A DNA stretch of 64,000 nucleotides from Microbacterium sp. ProA8 (GTDB lineage: Bacteria; Actinomycetota; Actinomycetes; Actinomycetales; Microbacteriaceae), in contig NZ_CP157000.1 in assembly GCF_039905635.1 (NCBI RefSeq), positions 2,356,001 to 2,420,000 on the forward strand, written 5' to 3'. Under the pieces are notes generated by a model. The model saw nothing but the letters and a program-made list of their open reading frames with translations. It did no database searches and was not told where the DNA came from. This document shows positions 13,289-28,506 of this stretch, one piece after another; positions within the stretch are counted from its first letter, which is position 1; each line of letters begins with the position of its first letter. The position numbers and the translations under genes were made by a program.

Positions 13289-14808
13289 CAGCGGACGCCT
13301 CCGTTCGCGCCGAGGGCCGGGGCCCTGTCCAGGAGCGGGCCGCCCCACGAGTCGACCAGCAGCGCTTCGAGCGCCGCACCCACGCGATACAGGCGCGCAT
13401 CCTCGTGCGCGGGCGCCAGGAACTGGATGCCGACCGGCAGGCCGTCTTCCGCGGCGAGGCCGGACGGGATGGAGATGCCGGGCACGCCCGCGAGGTTCGC
13501 CGGAATCGTCGTCAGGTCGTTCAGATACATCTGCAGCGGGTCGTCGATCTTCTCACCCAGCCGGAACGCCGTGGTCGGCGCCGAGGGCGTCGCGATGACG
13601 TCGACCTGCGCGAACGCATCGTCGAAGTCACGCTGGATGAGCGTGCGGACCTTCTGCGCCGACCCGTAGTAGGCGTCGTAGTATCCCGCCGACAGCGCGT
13701 AGGTGCCGAGGATGATGCGGCGCTTCACCTCGTCGCCGAAGCCGGCGTCGCGGGTCTTCGCCATGACGTCTTCGACGGTGCCGCCCGGCACCTCGACACG
13801 CAGGCCGAAGCGCACGGAATCGAACTTGGCGAGGTTGCTGGATGCCTCGGCCGGCAGGATCAGGTAGTACGCGGCGACGCCGTACTCGAAGTGCGGCGCG
13901 CTGATCTCGACGATCTCGGCGCCCTGCGCCTCCATGGCGGCCAGTGCGGTGCGGAACGACTCCGACACCCCGGCCTGGAAGCCGCTGTCGGGAAGCTCCC
14001 GGATCACGCCCACCTTGAGGCCCTTCAGCCCTTCACCCGTGGCGCCCTCGCGGGCGACCGCGGCGAAGGACGGCCACTCGTGCGCCAGCGACGTGGAGTC
14101 GTGCGGGTCGTGCCCGCCGATCACGTCGTGCAGGAGCCCGGCGTCGAGCACGGTGCGGGCCACGGGGCCGACCTGATCGAGGCTCGATGCGAGCGCGATC
14201 GCGCCGTAGCGGCTGACGCCGCCGTAGGTCGGCTTGATGCCGACCGTGCCGGTCACGTGCGCAGGCTGGCGGATCGACCCGCCCGTGTCGGAGCCGAGCG
14301 CCAGGGGCGCCTCGAACGCCGCGACCGCGGCCGCCGAGCCACCGCCCGAGCCGCCCGGGATGCGGGTGAGGTCCCAGGGGTTGCGCGTCGGACCGTACGC
14401 GGAGTGCTCCGTCGAGGAGCCCATCGCGAACTCGTCCATGTTCGTCTTGCCGAGCGGGACGAGGCCCGCGGCGCGCGAGCGCGAGACCACGGTCGCGTCG
14501 TAGGGCGACATGTAGCCCTCGAGGATCTTCGAGCCGCTCGTCGACGGCATGTCCGTCGTCACCAGGACGTCCTTGATGGCGAGCGGCACGCCGGCGAGCG
14601 GGCCGAGGTCGTCACCGGCCGCGCGGCGGCGGTCGATGTCGGCCGCCACGTCGAGCGCGTGCTCGTTGACGTAGAGGAAGGCGTGGACGTCGGCATCCAC
14701 CGCCGCGATGCGGTCGAGGTGCGCCTGCGTCGCCTCGACACTGGACACATCGCGGGCGGCGAGCTTGTCTGCGAGCGCAGCAGCGCTCAGCTTCGTGAGA
14801 TCGGTCAC
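13288..14808 (-). CDS. gatA: Glutamyl-tRNA amidotransferase subunit A
   Basis: The 506-residue amidase releases ammonia from glutamine for transamidation of Glu-tRNA(Gln)/Asp-tRNA(Asn). The catalytic Ser-cisSer-Lys triad is visible as Lys79 ('PLAIKD'), Ser154 ('PGGSGGGS') and Ser178 ('GSDTGGSIR'). The C-terminus holds the amidase signature continuation '[13 protein letters not shown]'. It lies 11 bases after gatC on this strand and is coupled to gatB. The presence of GatCAB implies the organism lacks GlnRS, AsnRS or both. Confidence 0.97.
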   Translation of the reverse strand: MTDLTKLSAAALADKLAARDVSSVEATQAHLDRIAAVDADVHAFLYVNEHALDVAADIDRRRAAGDDLGPLAGVPLAIKDVLVTTDMPSTSGSKILEGYMSPYDATVVSRSRAAGLVPLGKTNMDEFAMGSSTEHSAYGPTRNPWDLTRIPGGSGGGSAAAVAAFEAPLALGSDTGGSIRQPAHVTGTVGIKPTYGGVSRYGAIALASSLDQVGPVARTVLDAGLLHDVIGGHDPHDSTSLAHEWPSFAAVAREGATGEGLKGLKVGVIRELPDSGFQAGVSESFRTALAAMEAQGAEIVEISAPHFEYGVAAYYLILPAEASSNLAKFDSVRFGLRVEVPGGTVEDVMAKTRDAGFGDEVKRRIILGTYALSAGYYDAYYGSAQKVRTLIQRDFDDAFAQVDVIATPSAPTTAFRLGEKIDDPLQMYLNDLTTIPANLAGVPGISIPSGLAAEDGLPVGIQFLAPAHEDARLYRVGAALEALLVDSWGGPLLDRAPALGANGGVR

Positions 14809-14819
14809 GTCGGGGTCCC

Positions 14820-15119
14820 TTACTGCTCTTCGCCGAGGATCGCTGTCACGCGGAAGCGGCCGTCCGCAGCATCCGGTGCGTTCTGCAGCACCTGCGCGGG
14901 CGTCAGCAGGTCTCCCGGGACGTCCGGCCGGAACACGTTCTCGAGCGGGATCGGGTGACTGGTGGCGGCGACGTCGGGTGTGGCGACCGCGGAGACCTTG
15001 GCGATGTTGTCGACGATGGCGTCGAGCTGGCCGGTCAGGCGCTCGACCTCCTCGTCGCTCAGCTGGATCCGGGCGAGCACACCGAGATGGCGCACGAGAT
15101 CGGGGGTGATTTCAGACAC
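14820..15119 (-). CDS. gatC: Glutamyl-tRNA amidotransferase subunit C
   Basis: The 99-residue helical protein has the GatC pattern '[20 protein letters not shown]' followed by a linker and the C-terminal 'NVFRPDV' region that wraps GatA. It stabilises the GatAB complex. It starts at GTG 15119. Its promoter must lie in the 60 bases shared with the divergent acyl-CoA ligase gene. Confidence 0.95.
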   Translation of the reverse strand: MSEITPDLVRHLGVLARIQLSDEEVERLTGQLDAIVDNIAKVSAVATPDVAATSHPIPLENVFRPDVPGDLLTPAQVLQNAPDAADGRFRVTAILGEEQ

Positions 15120-15179
15120 CTCCCCAGCCTACCGGGGCCGCGGCCCGGCCCCACGGCGGTCCCGGCGTAGGCTGATCGC

Positions 15180-16880
15180 GTGACGACCTACGACCCGCCG
15201 CGCCCCTGGATCGCCAGCTACGCCGAAGGCGTTCCCGAGGACCTCGCCCCCGTCACCGGCTCTCTCGTCGACATCGTCGACGCCTCCGCGCGCGACTATC
15301 CGGATGCCGCGGCCCTGCAGTTCTTCGGGCGCGAGACGTCGTACCGCTCGCTGCACGAGCAGATCGAACGCGCGGCCGCGGGTCTCCGAGAACTCGGCGT
15401 GAAGGCGGGCGACCCCGTCGCCATCGTGCTGCCGAACTGCCCGCAGCACATCGTCGCCTTCTACGCCGTCCTGCGGCTCGGCGCCGTCGTCATCGAGCAC
15501 AACCCGCTGTACACGCCGCGGGAGCTCCGCAAGCAGTTCGAGGACCACGGAGCGAAGCACGCAATCGTGTGGACCAAGGTCGTGGCCACCGTGCAGGAGT
15601 TCCCCGCCGACCTGGCCGTGACGGGTCTCGTGTCGGTCGACGTGATCAAAGCCATGCCGTTCGGCACCCGGATGGCCCTCAAGCTCCCGATCGCGAAGGC
15701 GCGCGAGTCCCGCGCGGCGCTGACCGAGCGCGTCTCGGGCACCGTGCCGTGGGAGCAGATCGTCGGTGCGGCGCCGCTGCCGGCATCCCATCCCCGCCCC
15801 GCGACCGACGACCTCGCCCTCATCCAGTACACGAGCGGCACCACCGGCACGCCGAAGGGTGCGGCGCTCACGCATCGGAACCTGCTGTCCAACGCCGCGC
15901 AGGCGCGCGCGTGGGTGCCCTCGATCGTGCGCGGAGACGGATGCGTCGTCTACGCCGTGCTGCCGATGTTCCACGCCTACGGGCTCACGCTCTGCCTCAC
16001 GTTCGCGATGTCCATGGGCGCCCGGCTGGTGCTGTTCCCCCGCTTCGATCCCGATATGGTGCTCGACGTCGCGAAGAAGCATCCGGCGACCTTCCTCCCC
16101 CTCGTCCCGCCGATCGCGGACCGCCTGCTCAAGGCCGCGCGAGAGAAGGGGGTCTCGCTCGAAGGCACCGAAGTCGCCATCTCGGGGGCGATGGCGCTGC
16201 CGCACGAGCTCGTCGTGCCGTTCGAGGCGGCGTCCGGCGGCTTCCTGGTCGAGGGCTACGGGCTCAGCGAGTGCTCGCCGGTGCTGATGGCCAACCCGGT
16301 CGCGGACAACCGCGTGCCGGGTACGGTCGGTCTGCCGCTGCCGGGAACCGAGTGCCGAGTGGTCGATCCCGACGACCCCACGAAGGATGTGCCCGCCGGC
16401 GAGCGGGGCGAGCTCGTGGTGCGCGGCCCGCAGGTGTTCGGCGGTTACTACGGCAAGCCGGAGGAAACCGAGGCGGTCTTCGCGGACGGCTGGTTCCGCA
16501 CCGGGGACATCGTCACCATCGATGACGCGGGATTCGTGCGCATCGTGGACCGCATCAAGGAGCTCATCATCACGGGCGGCTTCAACGTCGCGCCGACGGA
16601 GGTCGAGATCGCCCTGCGTCAGCACCCACGGGTGGAAGACGCCGCGGTCGTCGGCCTCCCCAGTGACCACTCCGGGGAGGACGTCGTCGCGGCCATCGTG
16701 CTCACCCCGGGTGAGGACGTGGACGTCGAGACCGTGCGCGAGTTCGTACGCGGCATCCTGACGCCGTACAAGGTGCCCCGGCGGATCTACGTGGTCGACG
16801 AGCTCCCCAAGTCCCTCATCGGCAAGGTGCTGCGCCGGCAGGTGCGCGACCGTCTGCTCGCGCTGAACACCGGAGTCTGA
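15180..16880 (+). CDS. Long-chain fatty-acid-CoA ligase (AMP-binding)
   Basis: The 566-residue enzyme belongs to the adenylate-forming family: P-loop 'YTSGTTGTPKG' from residue 217, 'GYGLSECSPV' near 360, 'GWFRTGDIVTIDDAGF' and the C-terminal lysine region 'PKSLIGKVLRRQV'. It would activate a fatty acid with ATP and load it onto CoA. The 'GFVRIVDRIKELIITGGFNV' hinge is intact. Start GTG 15180 leaves only 60 bases to divergent gatC. Close to FadD-type ligases; exact chain length cannot be read from sequence. Confidence 0.92.
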   Translation: MTTYDPPRPWIASYAEGVPEDLAPVTGSLVDIVDASARDYPDAAALQFFGRETSYRSLHEQIERAAAGLRELGVKAGDPVAIVLPNCPQHIVAFYAVLRLGAVVIEHNPLYTPRELRKQFEDHGAKHAIVWTKVVATVQEFPADLAVTGLVSVDVIKAMPFGTRMALKLPIAKARESRAALTERVSGTVPWEQIVGAAPLPASHPRPATDDLALIQYTSGTTGTPKGAALTHRNLLSNAAQARAWVPSIVRGDGCVVYAVLPMFHAYGLTLCLTFAMSMGARLVLFPRFDPDMVLDVAKKHPATFLPLVPPIADRLLKAAREKGVSLEGTEVAISGAMALPHELVVPFEAASGGFLVEGYGLSECSPVLMANPVADNRVPGTVGLPLPGTECRVVDPDDPTKDVPAGERGELVVRGPQVFGGYYGKPEETEAVFADGWFRTGDIVTIDDAGFVRIVDRIKELIITGGFNVAPTEVEIALRQHPRVEDAAVVGLPSDHSGEDVVAAIVLTPGEDVDVETVREFVRGILTPYKVPRRIYVVDELPKSLIGKVLRRQVRDRLLALNTGV

Positions 16881-16883
16881 CGC

Positions 16884-17192
16884 TCACTCCGCCAGTCCGT
16901 CGCGCGCCACGGCGATCCGGTACGGATGGACCGTCGCGTCGAAGACACCTGCCGCCACCGCGGGGTCGGCGTGCATGATCTCGCGAGCCGCTGATTCGTC
17001 ATCCGCCTCGAAGATGGTGATGCCGAACGTGCCCTCCGCCTCCTGCGTCCGGCCGGCGAGGATCAGGATGCCGCGATCTCGCAGCGCGACGAGATACGCG
17101 AAGTGATCCCCGACGATGCGCTGCTCGTCGGGAGTGGGATCGCTCACCATCGCGGGCCGCGACGGGACGATGCGATACAGCCACTGCGCCAT
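16884..17192 (-). CDS. YciI family protein
   Basis: The 102-residue protein has the ferredoxin-like YCII layout: an N-terminal strand, 'RIVGDHFAYLVALRDRGILILAG' with the conserved His of the family, 'GITIFEADDESAAREIMHADPAV', and a C-terminal strand. YciI-like proteins are small dimers of uncertain enzymatic role. It converges with the acyl-CoA ligase gene and lies 31 bases beyond the ligA stop on the same strand. Confidence 0.88.
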   Translation of the reverse strand: MAQWLYRIVPSRPAMVSDPTPDEQRIVGDHFAYLVALRDRGILILAGRTQEAEGTFGITIFEADDESAAREIMHADPAVAAGVFDATVHPYRIAVARDGLAE

Positions 17193-17223
17193 GCCGCCAT
17201 CCTCCCAGTCGCGAGCCGCGACC

Positions 17224-19563
<2,340 letters not shown>

Positions 19564-19666
19564 CTAGGAGCGGGCTCCGACAGCACACAGGCCTCCGCGG
19601 CGGATGGAGCGCCCGACAGGGGACCCCGCGGGTGAACGCCGCGGCGCGGCATCCGTCTCCCGCCTG

Positions 19667-20764
19667 CTATGCCCCCACCGGCACAGCCGAGACGGTGCGA
19701 TCGATCGTGAACTGCCCGATCACGCGGGTGCCGTCGTAGAGGACCGCCGTCTGCCCGGGTGCGACGCCGTCGAACGGCGTCTCGGGCACCACGGTCAAGA
19801 GTCCCGCGGCGAGCGTGGCCGACGCGGGCACCGGGTCGGCGTGCGCGCGGATCTGCACGTGGCAGGCGAACTCGCCCGCCTGCTGCGGTCGGCCGGCCCA
19901 GGAATACCGCTCCCCCGCGATCTCGGCGGTGGCGAGGGCCTCCTTGGGGCCGACGACGACGGTGTTCGAGACCGGCCGCACCTCGAGCACGAACCGGGGC
20001 TTGCCGTCGGATGCCGGCACGCCGAGCTGGAGGCCGCGGCGCTGGCCGACGGTGAACGCGTGGGCGCCCTCGTGCGAGCCGACGACCGCGCCGGTGCGGT
20101 CGAGGATGTCGCCCCGCTCGGCGCCGACCTTGTCAGCGAGCCAGCCACGGGTGTCTCCGTCGGGGATGAAGCAGATGTCGTGGCTGTCGGGCTTGTGCGC
20201 CACCGTGAGGCCGCGCTCTTCGGCCTCGGCGCGCACGAGCGCCTTGGACGGCGTCGCCCCGAGCGGGAAGTAGGTGTGGGCCAGCTGCTCGGCGTTCAGC
20301 ACGCCCAGCACGTACGACTGGTCCTTCGCGGCGTCCGACGCGCGGTGCAGCTCCAGACCCTGGGGTCCGTCGACCAGCGTCGCGTAGTGGCCGGTGCAGA
20401 CGGCGTCGAAGCCCAGCTCGAGCGCGCGCTCGAGCAGCGCGGCGAACTTGATCTTCTCGTTGCAGCGCATGCAGGGGTTCGGCGTCCGGCCGGCGCGGTA
20501 CTCGGCCACGAAGTCGTCGATGACGTCGTCGCGGAAGCGCTCCGAGAAGTCCCACACGTAGAACGGGATGCCCAGGCGATCGGCCGCGCGCCGGGCGTCC
20601 ATCGCGTCCTCGATCGTGCAGCAGCCGCGGCTGCCGGTGCGGAGGGTGCCGCCCGCCCGGGAGAGGGCGAGGTGCACGCCGACGACGTCGTGTCCGGCGT
20701 CGACGGCCCGCGCGGCCGCGACCGCGGAGTCCACTCCGCCGCTCATGGCCGCAAGGATTCGCAT
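19667..20764 (-). CDS. mnmA: tRNA-specific 2-thiouridylase MnmA
   Basis: The 365-residue enzyme has the PP-loop '[13 protein letters not shown]' at residues 6-18, the catalytic cysteine in '[12 protein letters not shown]', 'GHYA', and the second catalytic cysteine in '[11 protein letters not shown]'. It puts sulfur on U34 of tRNAs for Lys, Glu and Gln. It is nine bases downstream of the cysteine desulfurase gene, which supplies the persulfide sulfur, an arrangement that makes functional sense and suggests one transcript. Confidence 0.96.
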   Translation of the reverse strand: MRILAAMSGGVDSAVAAARAVDAGHDVVGVHLALSRAGGTLRTGSRGCCTIEDAMDARRAADRLGIPFYVWDFSERFRDDVIDDFVAEYRAGRTPNPCMRCNEKIKFAALLERALELGFDAVCTGHYATLVDGPQGLELHRASDAAKDQSYVLGVLNAEQLAHTYFPLGATPSKALVRAEAEERGLTVAHKPDSHDICFIPDGDTRGWLADKVGAERGDILDRTGAVVGSHEGAHAFTVGQRRGLQLGVPASDGKPRFVLEVRPVSNTVVVGPKEALATAEIAGERYSWAGRPQQAGEFACHVQIRAHADPVPASATLAAGLLTVVPETPFDGVAPGQTAVLYDGTRVIGQFTIDRTVSAVPVGA

Positions 20765-20773
20765 GGGTCCAGT

Positions 20774-21967
20774 CTACGAACCCGCACCTGACCGTGGCCC
20801 GGATGCCGCCCGCGCACGCTCGACAGCCTCGGGGAGCACCGCCAGCACCGCGTCGACGTCGGCGTCGACGGTGGTGCGTCCGAGCGTGAGCCGGAGCACC
20901 TGGCGGGCCTCGGCATCCGTCCGCCCCATCGCGATCACGACGTGCGACGGCTCGGGCACCCCCGCCTGGCAGGCCGACCCGGTCGACACCGCGATGCCGG
21001 CACGGTCGAGAAGGAACAGCAGCGTCTCACCCGCCGCGCCGGGGAAGAGCACGTGGGCGTTGCCCGGTACGCGGGCGACGGGGTCGCCGAGCAGTTTCGC
21101 ACCCGGGATCGTGTTCCGGATGCCGCTCACGAGCCGCTCGCGCAGCGCCCCGAGCCGCGTCGCCTCGGCCTCTCGCTCCGCCTCGGCCGCCTCGGCGGCC
21201 ACGGCGAACGCCACCGCGCCGGCGACGTCCTGCGTGCCCGCGCGCAGCCGCCGCTGCTGACCGCCGCCGTGCTGGAGGGCGGTGAGGTCGGCGCCGCGCG
21301 CGACCACGAGTGCGCCGACGCCGGTCGGCCCGCCGATCTTGTGGGCCGACACGCTCAGCGCCGCCAGCCCGGCACGGCCGCGGGCATCCCCGCGCCAGGC
21401 GCGGAACGACACCGGCACGTGCCCGAACGCGGCGACGGCGTCAAGGTGCAGCGGCACCCCGGCTGCGGCGGCGGCCGCGGCGAGTGCCGCCGCGTCGTTG
21501 ATCGTCCCGGCCTCGTTGTTGGCGACGAGGGCGGTGGCGAAGGCGGCGCCGGGCAGTGCCGCCGCGAACGCGTCGGAGCGGATGCGGGCAGCGGCGTCGA
21601 TGCCGACGTGGCGCACCTGGGCGCCCTGCGCCTCGAGCCATTCGACCGCGTCGAGCGTCGCGTGGTGCTCGCCGTCCGGCAGCACCACGGCGTCCGCGTG
21701 GGCGGGTCGTGCCCACCAGAGTCCCTTCACGGCGAGGTTGACGGCCTCGGTGCCCCCCGACGTGAAGACGACCTCGATCGGGTCCGCGTCGATCACCGCG
21801 GCAAAGCGCTCGCGCGCCTCTTCGAGCACCCGGCGCGCGTGCTGCCCGGCCCCGTGGATCGACGAGGCGTTGCCGGCCACCGCGGCCGCGTCGATCCAGG
21901 CGTCCCGCGCCTCCGGGCGCAGCGGCGCGGTGGCGGCGTGGTCGAGGTAGATCTGCTGGTCGCTCAT
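20774..21967 (-). CDS. Cysteine desulfurase (IscS/NifS-like)
   Basis: The 397-residue PLP enzyme starts 'MSDQQIYLDHAATAPLRPEA', has 'ASSIHGAGQHARRVLEEAR', the PLP lysine in 'SVSAHKIGGPTG' and the catalytic cysteine in 'STGSACQAGVPEPS'. It takes sulfur from cysteine. Directly upstream of mnmA, so its main job is probably tRNA thiolation rather than general Fe-S assembly. The frame continues far upstream to 24334 on this strand, but that part is antisense to glgX and is not coding. Confidence 0.94.
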   Translation of the reverse strand: MSDQQIYLDHAATAPLRPEARDAWIDAAAVAGNASSIHGAGQHARRVLEEARERFAAVIDADPIEVVFTSGGTEAVNLAVKGLWWARPAHADAVVLPDGEHHATLDAVEWLEAQGAQVRHVGIDAAARIRSDAFAAALPGAAFATALVANNEAGTINDAAALAAAAAAAGVPLHLDAVAAFGHVPVSFRAWRGDARGRAGLAALSVSAHKIGGPTGVGALVVARGADLTALQHGGGQQRRLRAGTQDVAGAVAFAVAAEAAEAEREAEATRLGALRERLVSGIRNTIPGAKLLGDPVARVPGNAHVLFPGAAGETLLFLLDRAGIAVSTGSACQAGVPEPSHVVIAMGRTDAEARQVLRLTLGRTTVDADVDAVLAVLPEAVERARAASGPRSGAGS

Positions 21968-22060
21968 GCGCACCCGCCCCCTCTCGATCACGTCGCCGAC
22001 GGCTGCGCCCGAGTCCCGTGGCTCACGGCACCGGGTCTCGTAACAAGTCCGACTCCGACC

Positions 22061-22081
22061 ATGGTTATGGTAGTCCGCATG
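22061..22081 (+). promoter_or_regulatory. -10 box just before the glgX start (leaderless candidate)
   Basis: TATGGT at 22066-22071 fits an actinobacterial -10 box, and the transcript would begin near 22078-22079, where ATG 22079 sits. No ribosome site precedes that ATG. In-frame ATGs at 22061 and 22067 are alternatives if the true promoter lies further upstream. The -35 region (around 22043) is weak. Confidence 0.45.
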
Positions 22082-24163
22082 GTCAGCCTGGAGTCCGTCC
22101 TCTCGCCCTCGGCCGCGGGCCTGCTCAGCCCGCAGCTCGATGGGCTGGGCGTCGTGCTGCTGCCCGACGGCGGTCGGCTGCGGGTGTGGTCGGCCGCGGC
22201 GGATGCCGTCGACCTCGTCGTCTTCGACGACACCGACCTCGACTGGATCACCGCAACCGAGCCGCTCAGCCCGATCGGCGGCGGTGTGTGGGAGATCACG
22301 ACGCCGCTCCTGCGTCCCGGCGCCCGCTACGCGATCCGCGTCGATGGACCGCAGGCGCCGGGCAACACCTTCAACCGCGGTACACTGCTGCTCGATCCGT
22401 ACACGCGCGGCGTCGTCCGCACCGGGTACGACGGCTGGCGCTCCGCCGTGGTCGAAGGCTCCTTCGACTGGGGTGGCGTGCCCAAGCCCGCGGTGCCCAT
22501 GGACCGCACGGTGCTGTACGAAGGGCACCTCAAGGGCCTCTCGAAGCGGCATCCCGACGTACCGGGAGCGCTGCGCGGCACCTACGCCGGACTCGCGCAC
22601 CCGGCGATGGTCCAGCACTTCCTCGATCTGGGCGTCACGAGCATCGAGCTGCTGCCCGTCCACGCCTTCACCACCGAGCCACGGCTGCTTCAGCACGGCC
22701 TCACGAACTACTGGGGCTACAACTCCCTGGGCTTCTTCGCCCCGCACGCCGCCTATGCCACCGAGGATGCTCGCCGACACGGACCCGACGCCGTCCTCCG
22801 CGAGTTCAAGGGAATGGTGAGGCTGCTTCACGAGGCCGGGCTGGAGGTGATCCTCGACGTCGTCTACAACCACACGGCCGAAGAGGGCATCGGCGGACCG
22901 CGCTCGAGCCTGCGCGGCATCGACAACCGCGCGTACTACCGGCAGGAGGACGACGGCGCGTACATCGACGTCACCGGCTGCGGCAATTCTCTGGACACAT
23001 CCACGGATGCCGCGTCCCGCCTGGTGCTCGATTCGCTGCGGTACTGGGCGAACGACGTGCAGGTGGACGGGTTCCGGTTCGATCTCGCCGCGACACTCGG
23101 CCGGGACTCGTCCCACCACTTCACGCCGGAGCATCCCCTGCTCCGTGCGATCCTCGACGATCCGGCGCTCGCCGGCGTCAAGAAGATCGCCGAGCCGTGG
23201 GACGTGGGCATGGGCGGCTGGCAGACCGGCAACTTCGGCGACGGATGGAGCGAGTGGAACGATCGCTACCGCGACCGCGTCCGCAACTTCTGGCTGAGCG
23301 ACGTGGACTACGCGCGCCGTGCATCCACCTCCCCCGTCGGCATCGGCGGTTTCGCGAACCGGCTCGCCGGCTCGGCGAACACCTTCGCAGACGAGCGCGG
23401 GCCGCTCGCGAGCGTGAACTTCGTGACCGCGCACGACGGCTTCACCCTGCGCGATCTCGTCTCGTACGACGTGAAGCACAACTTCGGCAACGGCGAGCAC
23501 AACCGCGACGGCGCCGACACGAACCGCTCGTTCAACCACGGCGCCGAAGGTCCGACGGACGACGCGGGGATCCTCGCGACCCGCCGCAAGGCTATGCGCA
23601 ACCTGCTGGGCACGCTCCTGCTCTCGGCCGGGGTGCCCATGATCACGGCGGGCGACGAGTTCGCCCGCACACAGCGGGGCAACAACAACGCCTACTGCCA
23701 CGACTCCGTGCTGACGTGGCTGTCGTGGGAGCACGCCCCCTGGCAGCGGGACCTGTACGCGCACGTGCGCCACCTCCTGCGCCTGCGACGCGAGAACCCG
23801 GCGCTGCGCCCCAGCCGCTTCGCGCGGCTCGGCGAGCGCACACCCTCGGCATCCGTCATGGAGTGGTACGACGAGCACGGCGAGACCATGTCTCTCGAGC
23901 GGTGGACCGATCCGGCTCACCGCACGCTCCAGTACGTGGCGGCCTCCACTCCCGAGTTCGAGGGGTTCAACCGGGTGCTCCTCATGGTCCACGGCACCGA
24001 GCGGCCGACCAGCGTCACGCTCCCCGACGTGGACGGCGTGACCCGGTACATCGCACTGTGGTCGAGCGCGGACGAGAGGCCGTCCGAGCTGACGCCGACC
24101 TTCTCCCCCGGCGACACGATCGCCCTGCCGGGCACAGCGATGCGTCTCTTCCGTGCCGAGTAG
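22079..24163 (+). CDS. glgX: Glycogen debranching enzyme GlgX, copy 1
   Basis: The 694-residue GH13 isoamylase-type enzyme has an N-terminal CBM48-like domain (about 1-130), 'NYWGYNSLGFFAPHAAYA', 'VILDVVYNHTAEEG', nucleophile Asp in 'DGFRFDLAATLGRD', acid/base Glu in 'KKIAEPWDVGMGG', and 'NFVTAHDGFTLRDLVSYD'. It removes alpha-1,6 branches from glycogen. It precedes glgE and glgB on the same strand with a 73-base gap, so the three probably serve one glucan cycle. A second, more TreX-like copy lies at 52340-54553. Start chosen at 22079 as discussed for the -10 box. Confidence 0.92.
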   Translation: MVSLESVLSPSAAGLLSPQLDGLGVVLLPDGGRLRVWSAAADAVDLVVFDDTDLDWITATEPLSPIGGGVWEITTPLLRPGARYAIRVDGPQAPGNTFNRGTLLLDPYTRGVVRTGYDGWRSAVVEGSFDWGGVPKPAVPMDRTVLYEGHLKGLSKRHPDVPGALRGTYAGLAHPAMVQHFLDLGVTSIELLPVHAFTTEPRLLQHGLTNYWGYNSLGFFAPHAAYATEDARRHGPDAVLREFKGMVRLLHEAGLEVILDVVYNHTAEEGIGGPRSSLRGIDNRAYYRQEDDGAYIDVTGCGNSLDTSTDAASRLVLDSLRYWANDVQVDGFRFDLAATLGRDSSHHFTPEHPLLRAILDDPALAGVKKIAEPWDVGMGGWQTGNFGDGWSEWNDRYRDRVRNFWLSDVDYARRASTSPVGIGGFANRLAGSANTFADERGPLASVNFVTAHDGFTLRDLVSYDVKHNFGNGEHNRDGADTNRSFNHGAEGPTDDAGILATRRKAMRNLLGTLLLSAGVPMITAGDEFARTQRGNNNAYCHDSVLTWLSWEHAPWQRDLYAHVRHLLRLRRENPALRPSRFARLGERTPSASVMEWYDEHGETMSLERWTDPAHRTLQYVAASTPEFEGFNRVLLMVHGTERPTSVTLPDVDGVTRYIALWSSADERPSELTPTFSPGDTIALPGTAMRLFRAE

Positions 24164-24236
24164 ATCAGCCGCCCTCCGGAGGACCGGCGACGGCACGTCG
24201 CTGTCATCCCGCTTCGGCGCGCGATAGGTTCGACAC

Positions 24237-26317
24237 GTGGTCACGACGACGCGCTCCGCGCGCTCCCGCCCGTGGCGGAGCGCCTCGGCCCTCCCTGTCC
24301 GCGATATCCGTGCCTGGCAGGCTGAACGCGACACCGCAGCGCGGCGCGTTCCCCTTGCCCAGCCCTCACCGGCGGTGCCCTGGGGCGATTACCGCCCCAA
24401 GGCCTTCGACGGCGAGGTGGTGCCGTTCCGGGTGACGGCGTTCCGCGAGGGGCACGACCGCATCGGCGTCCATCTGCGCCTCTTCTCGCCCAGCGGCGAT
24501 GAGTCCCTGCATCGCCTCCGTTCGCTCGACGACGGCTTCGATCGCTGGCAGACGGAGGTGGCGCTGCTCGAGCAGGGCGTCTGGCGCTTCCGCTTCGAGT
24601 CGTTCGGCGACGATTTCGCCACGTGGGAGCACGCCGCCTCGCTCAAGATCGCCGCGGGAGTGGATGCCGCGCTCATGCGCGAACTCGGAGCGCTGCTGTT
24701 CGACCGCGCCACGGCGGAGAAGGGCCGCCCGGTCGCTGAACGGCGCACGCTCGCCGCGGCTGCGGCATCCCTCCGCGACAGCGCCGTCGACGACGTCGCC
24801 GCGCTCGCCATCGTGGAGGATCCGACGCTGGCCGGATACTTCCGTCAGCGCCCGCTCATGTCGCTCGCGACGGTCGGCGACGACCTCGAGCTCCTCGTCG
24901 AGCGCGAACGCGCCGGCGTCGGGGCGTGGTACGAGTTCTTCCCCCGCTCCGAGGGCGCGCGCCGCCTGAAGGACGGCACAGTCAAAAGCGGCACCTTCCG
25001 CACGGCCGTGAAACGGCTGCCGGCGGTGGCCGCGATGGGCTTCGACGTGCTGTACCTGCCGCCGATCCACCCGATCGGCACGGTGAACCGCAAGGGCCCG
25101 AACAACACGCTGGAGGCAGGACCGGGCGATCCGGGCTCGCCCTGGGCGATCGGCTCGGCGTCCGGCGGACACGACACCGTCCACCCCGACCTCGGAACGC
25201 TCGCCGACTTCCGCGCGTTCGTGCGCAGCGCGCGTGCCGCGGGCATCGAGATCGCCCTTGATCTGGCGCTCCAGGCGGCTCCCGACCACCCCTGGGTCAC
25301 CGCGCATCCCGAATGGTTCACGACGCTCCCCGACGGCTCGATCGCCTACGCCGAGAACCCGCCGAAGAAGTACCAGGACATCTACCCGGTCAACTTCGAC
25401 AACGACCCGGAAGGCATCCGCGCCGAGGTGCTGCGGATCGTCCGCCACTGGATCGCGCAGGGCGTGCGCATCTTCCGCGTCGACAACCCGCATACGAAGC
25501 CGCTGCAGTTCTGGGAGTGGCTCATCGGGACGGTGACCGCAGAAGACCCGGACGTCGTGTTCCTCGCCGAGGCGTTCACGCGCCCGGCGCCGCTGCAGAG
25601 CCTCGCCTCGGCCGGCTTCCAGCAGAGCTACACCTACTTCGCGTGGCGCAACACCAAGGAAGAGCTGGAGGAGTTCCTCTCGGCGCTGGCGCACGAGACC
25701 GACGACTTCCTGCGCCCCAATCTCTTCGTCAACACCCCCGACATCCTCACCGAGTACCTGCAGTTCGGCGGCCGTGCCGCGTACCGCATCCGCGCGGCCG
25801 TCGCCGCCACCGCGGCTCCCAGCTACGGCGTGTACGCCGGCTACGAGCTCTACGAGAACGTGGCGCGCCCGGGATCCGAAGAGAACATCGACAACGAGAA
25901 GTACGAGTACAAGTTCCGCGACTGGGCGGGTGCCGAAGAGCGCGGCGAGTCGCTGGCGCCGTTCCTCACCCGGCTCAACGACATCCGACGCGCGCACCCC
26001 GCCCTCCGCCAGCTGCGCAACCTCAGCGTCCACTGGAGCGACGACGACGCGATCCTGGTGTACGCCAAGCACCTCGATGCGGCGCTCTCGCCCGACGGCC
26101 GCAGCGACACCGTCATCGTCGTGGTCAACACCGATCCCCACTCGGTGCGCCAGACGATGGTCCACCTCGACACCCGCGTCTGGGGCGTCGAGCCCGGTTC
26201 GCCGTACGAGGTCGAGGACCTCGTCACCGGCGCCCGCTGGACGTGGTCGGATCACAACTACGTGATGCTGGACGCGTTCACCGAGCCGGTCCACATCCTC
26301 CACGTGAAGGAACCCCG

Positions 26318-26321
<4 letters not shown>
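24237..26321 (+). CDS. glgE: Alpha-1,4-glucan:maltose-1-phosphate maltosyltransferase GlgE
   Basis: The 694-residue GH13_3 enzyme extends alpha-1,4-glucans using maltose 1-phosphate. It shows 'GFDVLYLPPIHPIGTVNRKGPNN', 'ALDLALQAAPDHPWV', 'KKYQDIYPVNFDND', the nucleophile Asp in 'IFRVDNPHTKPLQFWEW' and the acid/base Glu in 'VFLAEAFTRP', all typical of GlgE and distinguishing it from TreS. The start is GTG 24237. Its stop overlaps the glgB start (ATGA). The maltose-1-phosphate supplier (Pep2/TreS or GlgM) is not in the window. Confidence 0.96.
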
Positions 26322-28495
<2,174 letters not shown>

Positions 28496-28506
28496 GCGGG
28501 CGTCCG

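Noticed and set aside
20774..24334. 1186-residue leftward open frame
   Set aside because: Only its last 397 residues are the cysteine desulfurase; the rest is antisense to glgX and its His/Arg/Gly/Val composition is typical of a shadow frame in GC-rich DNA.
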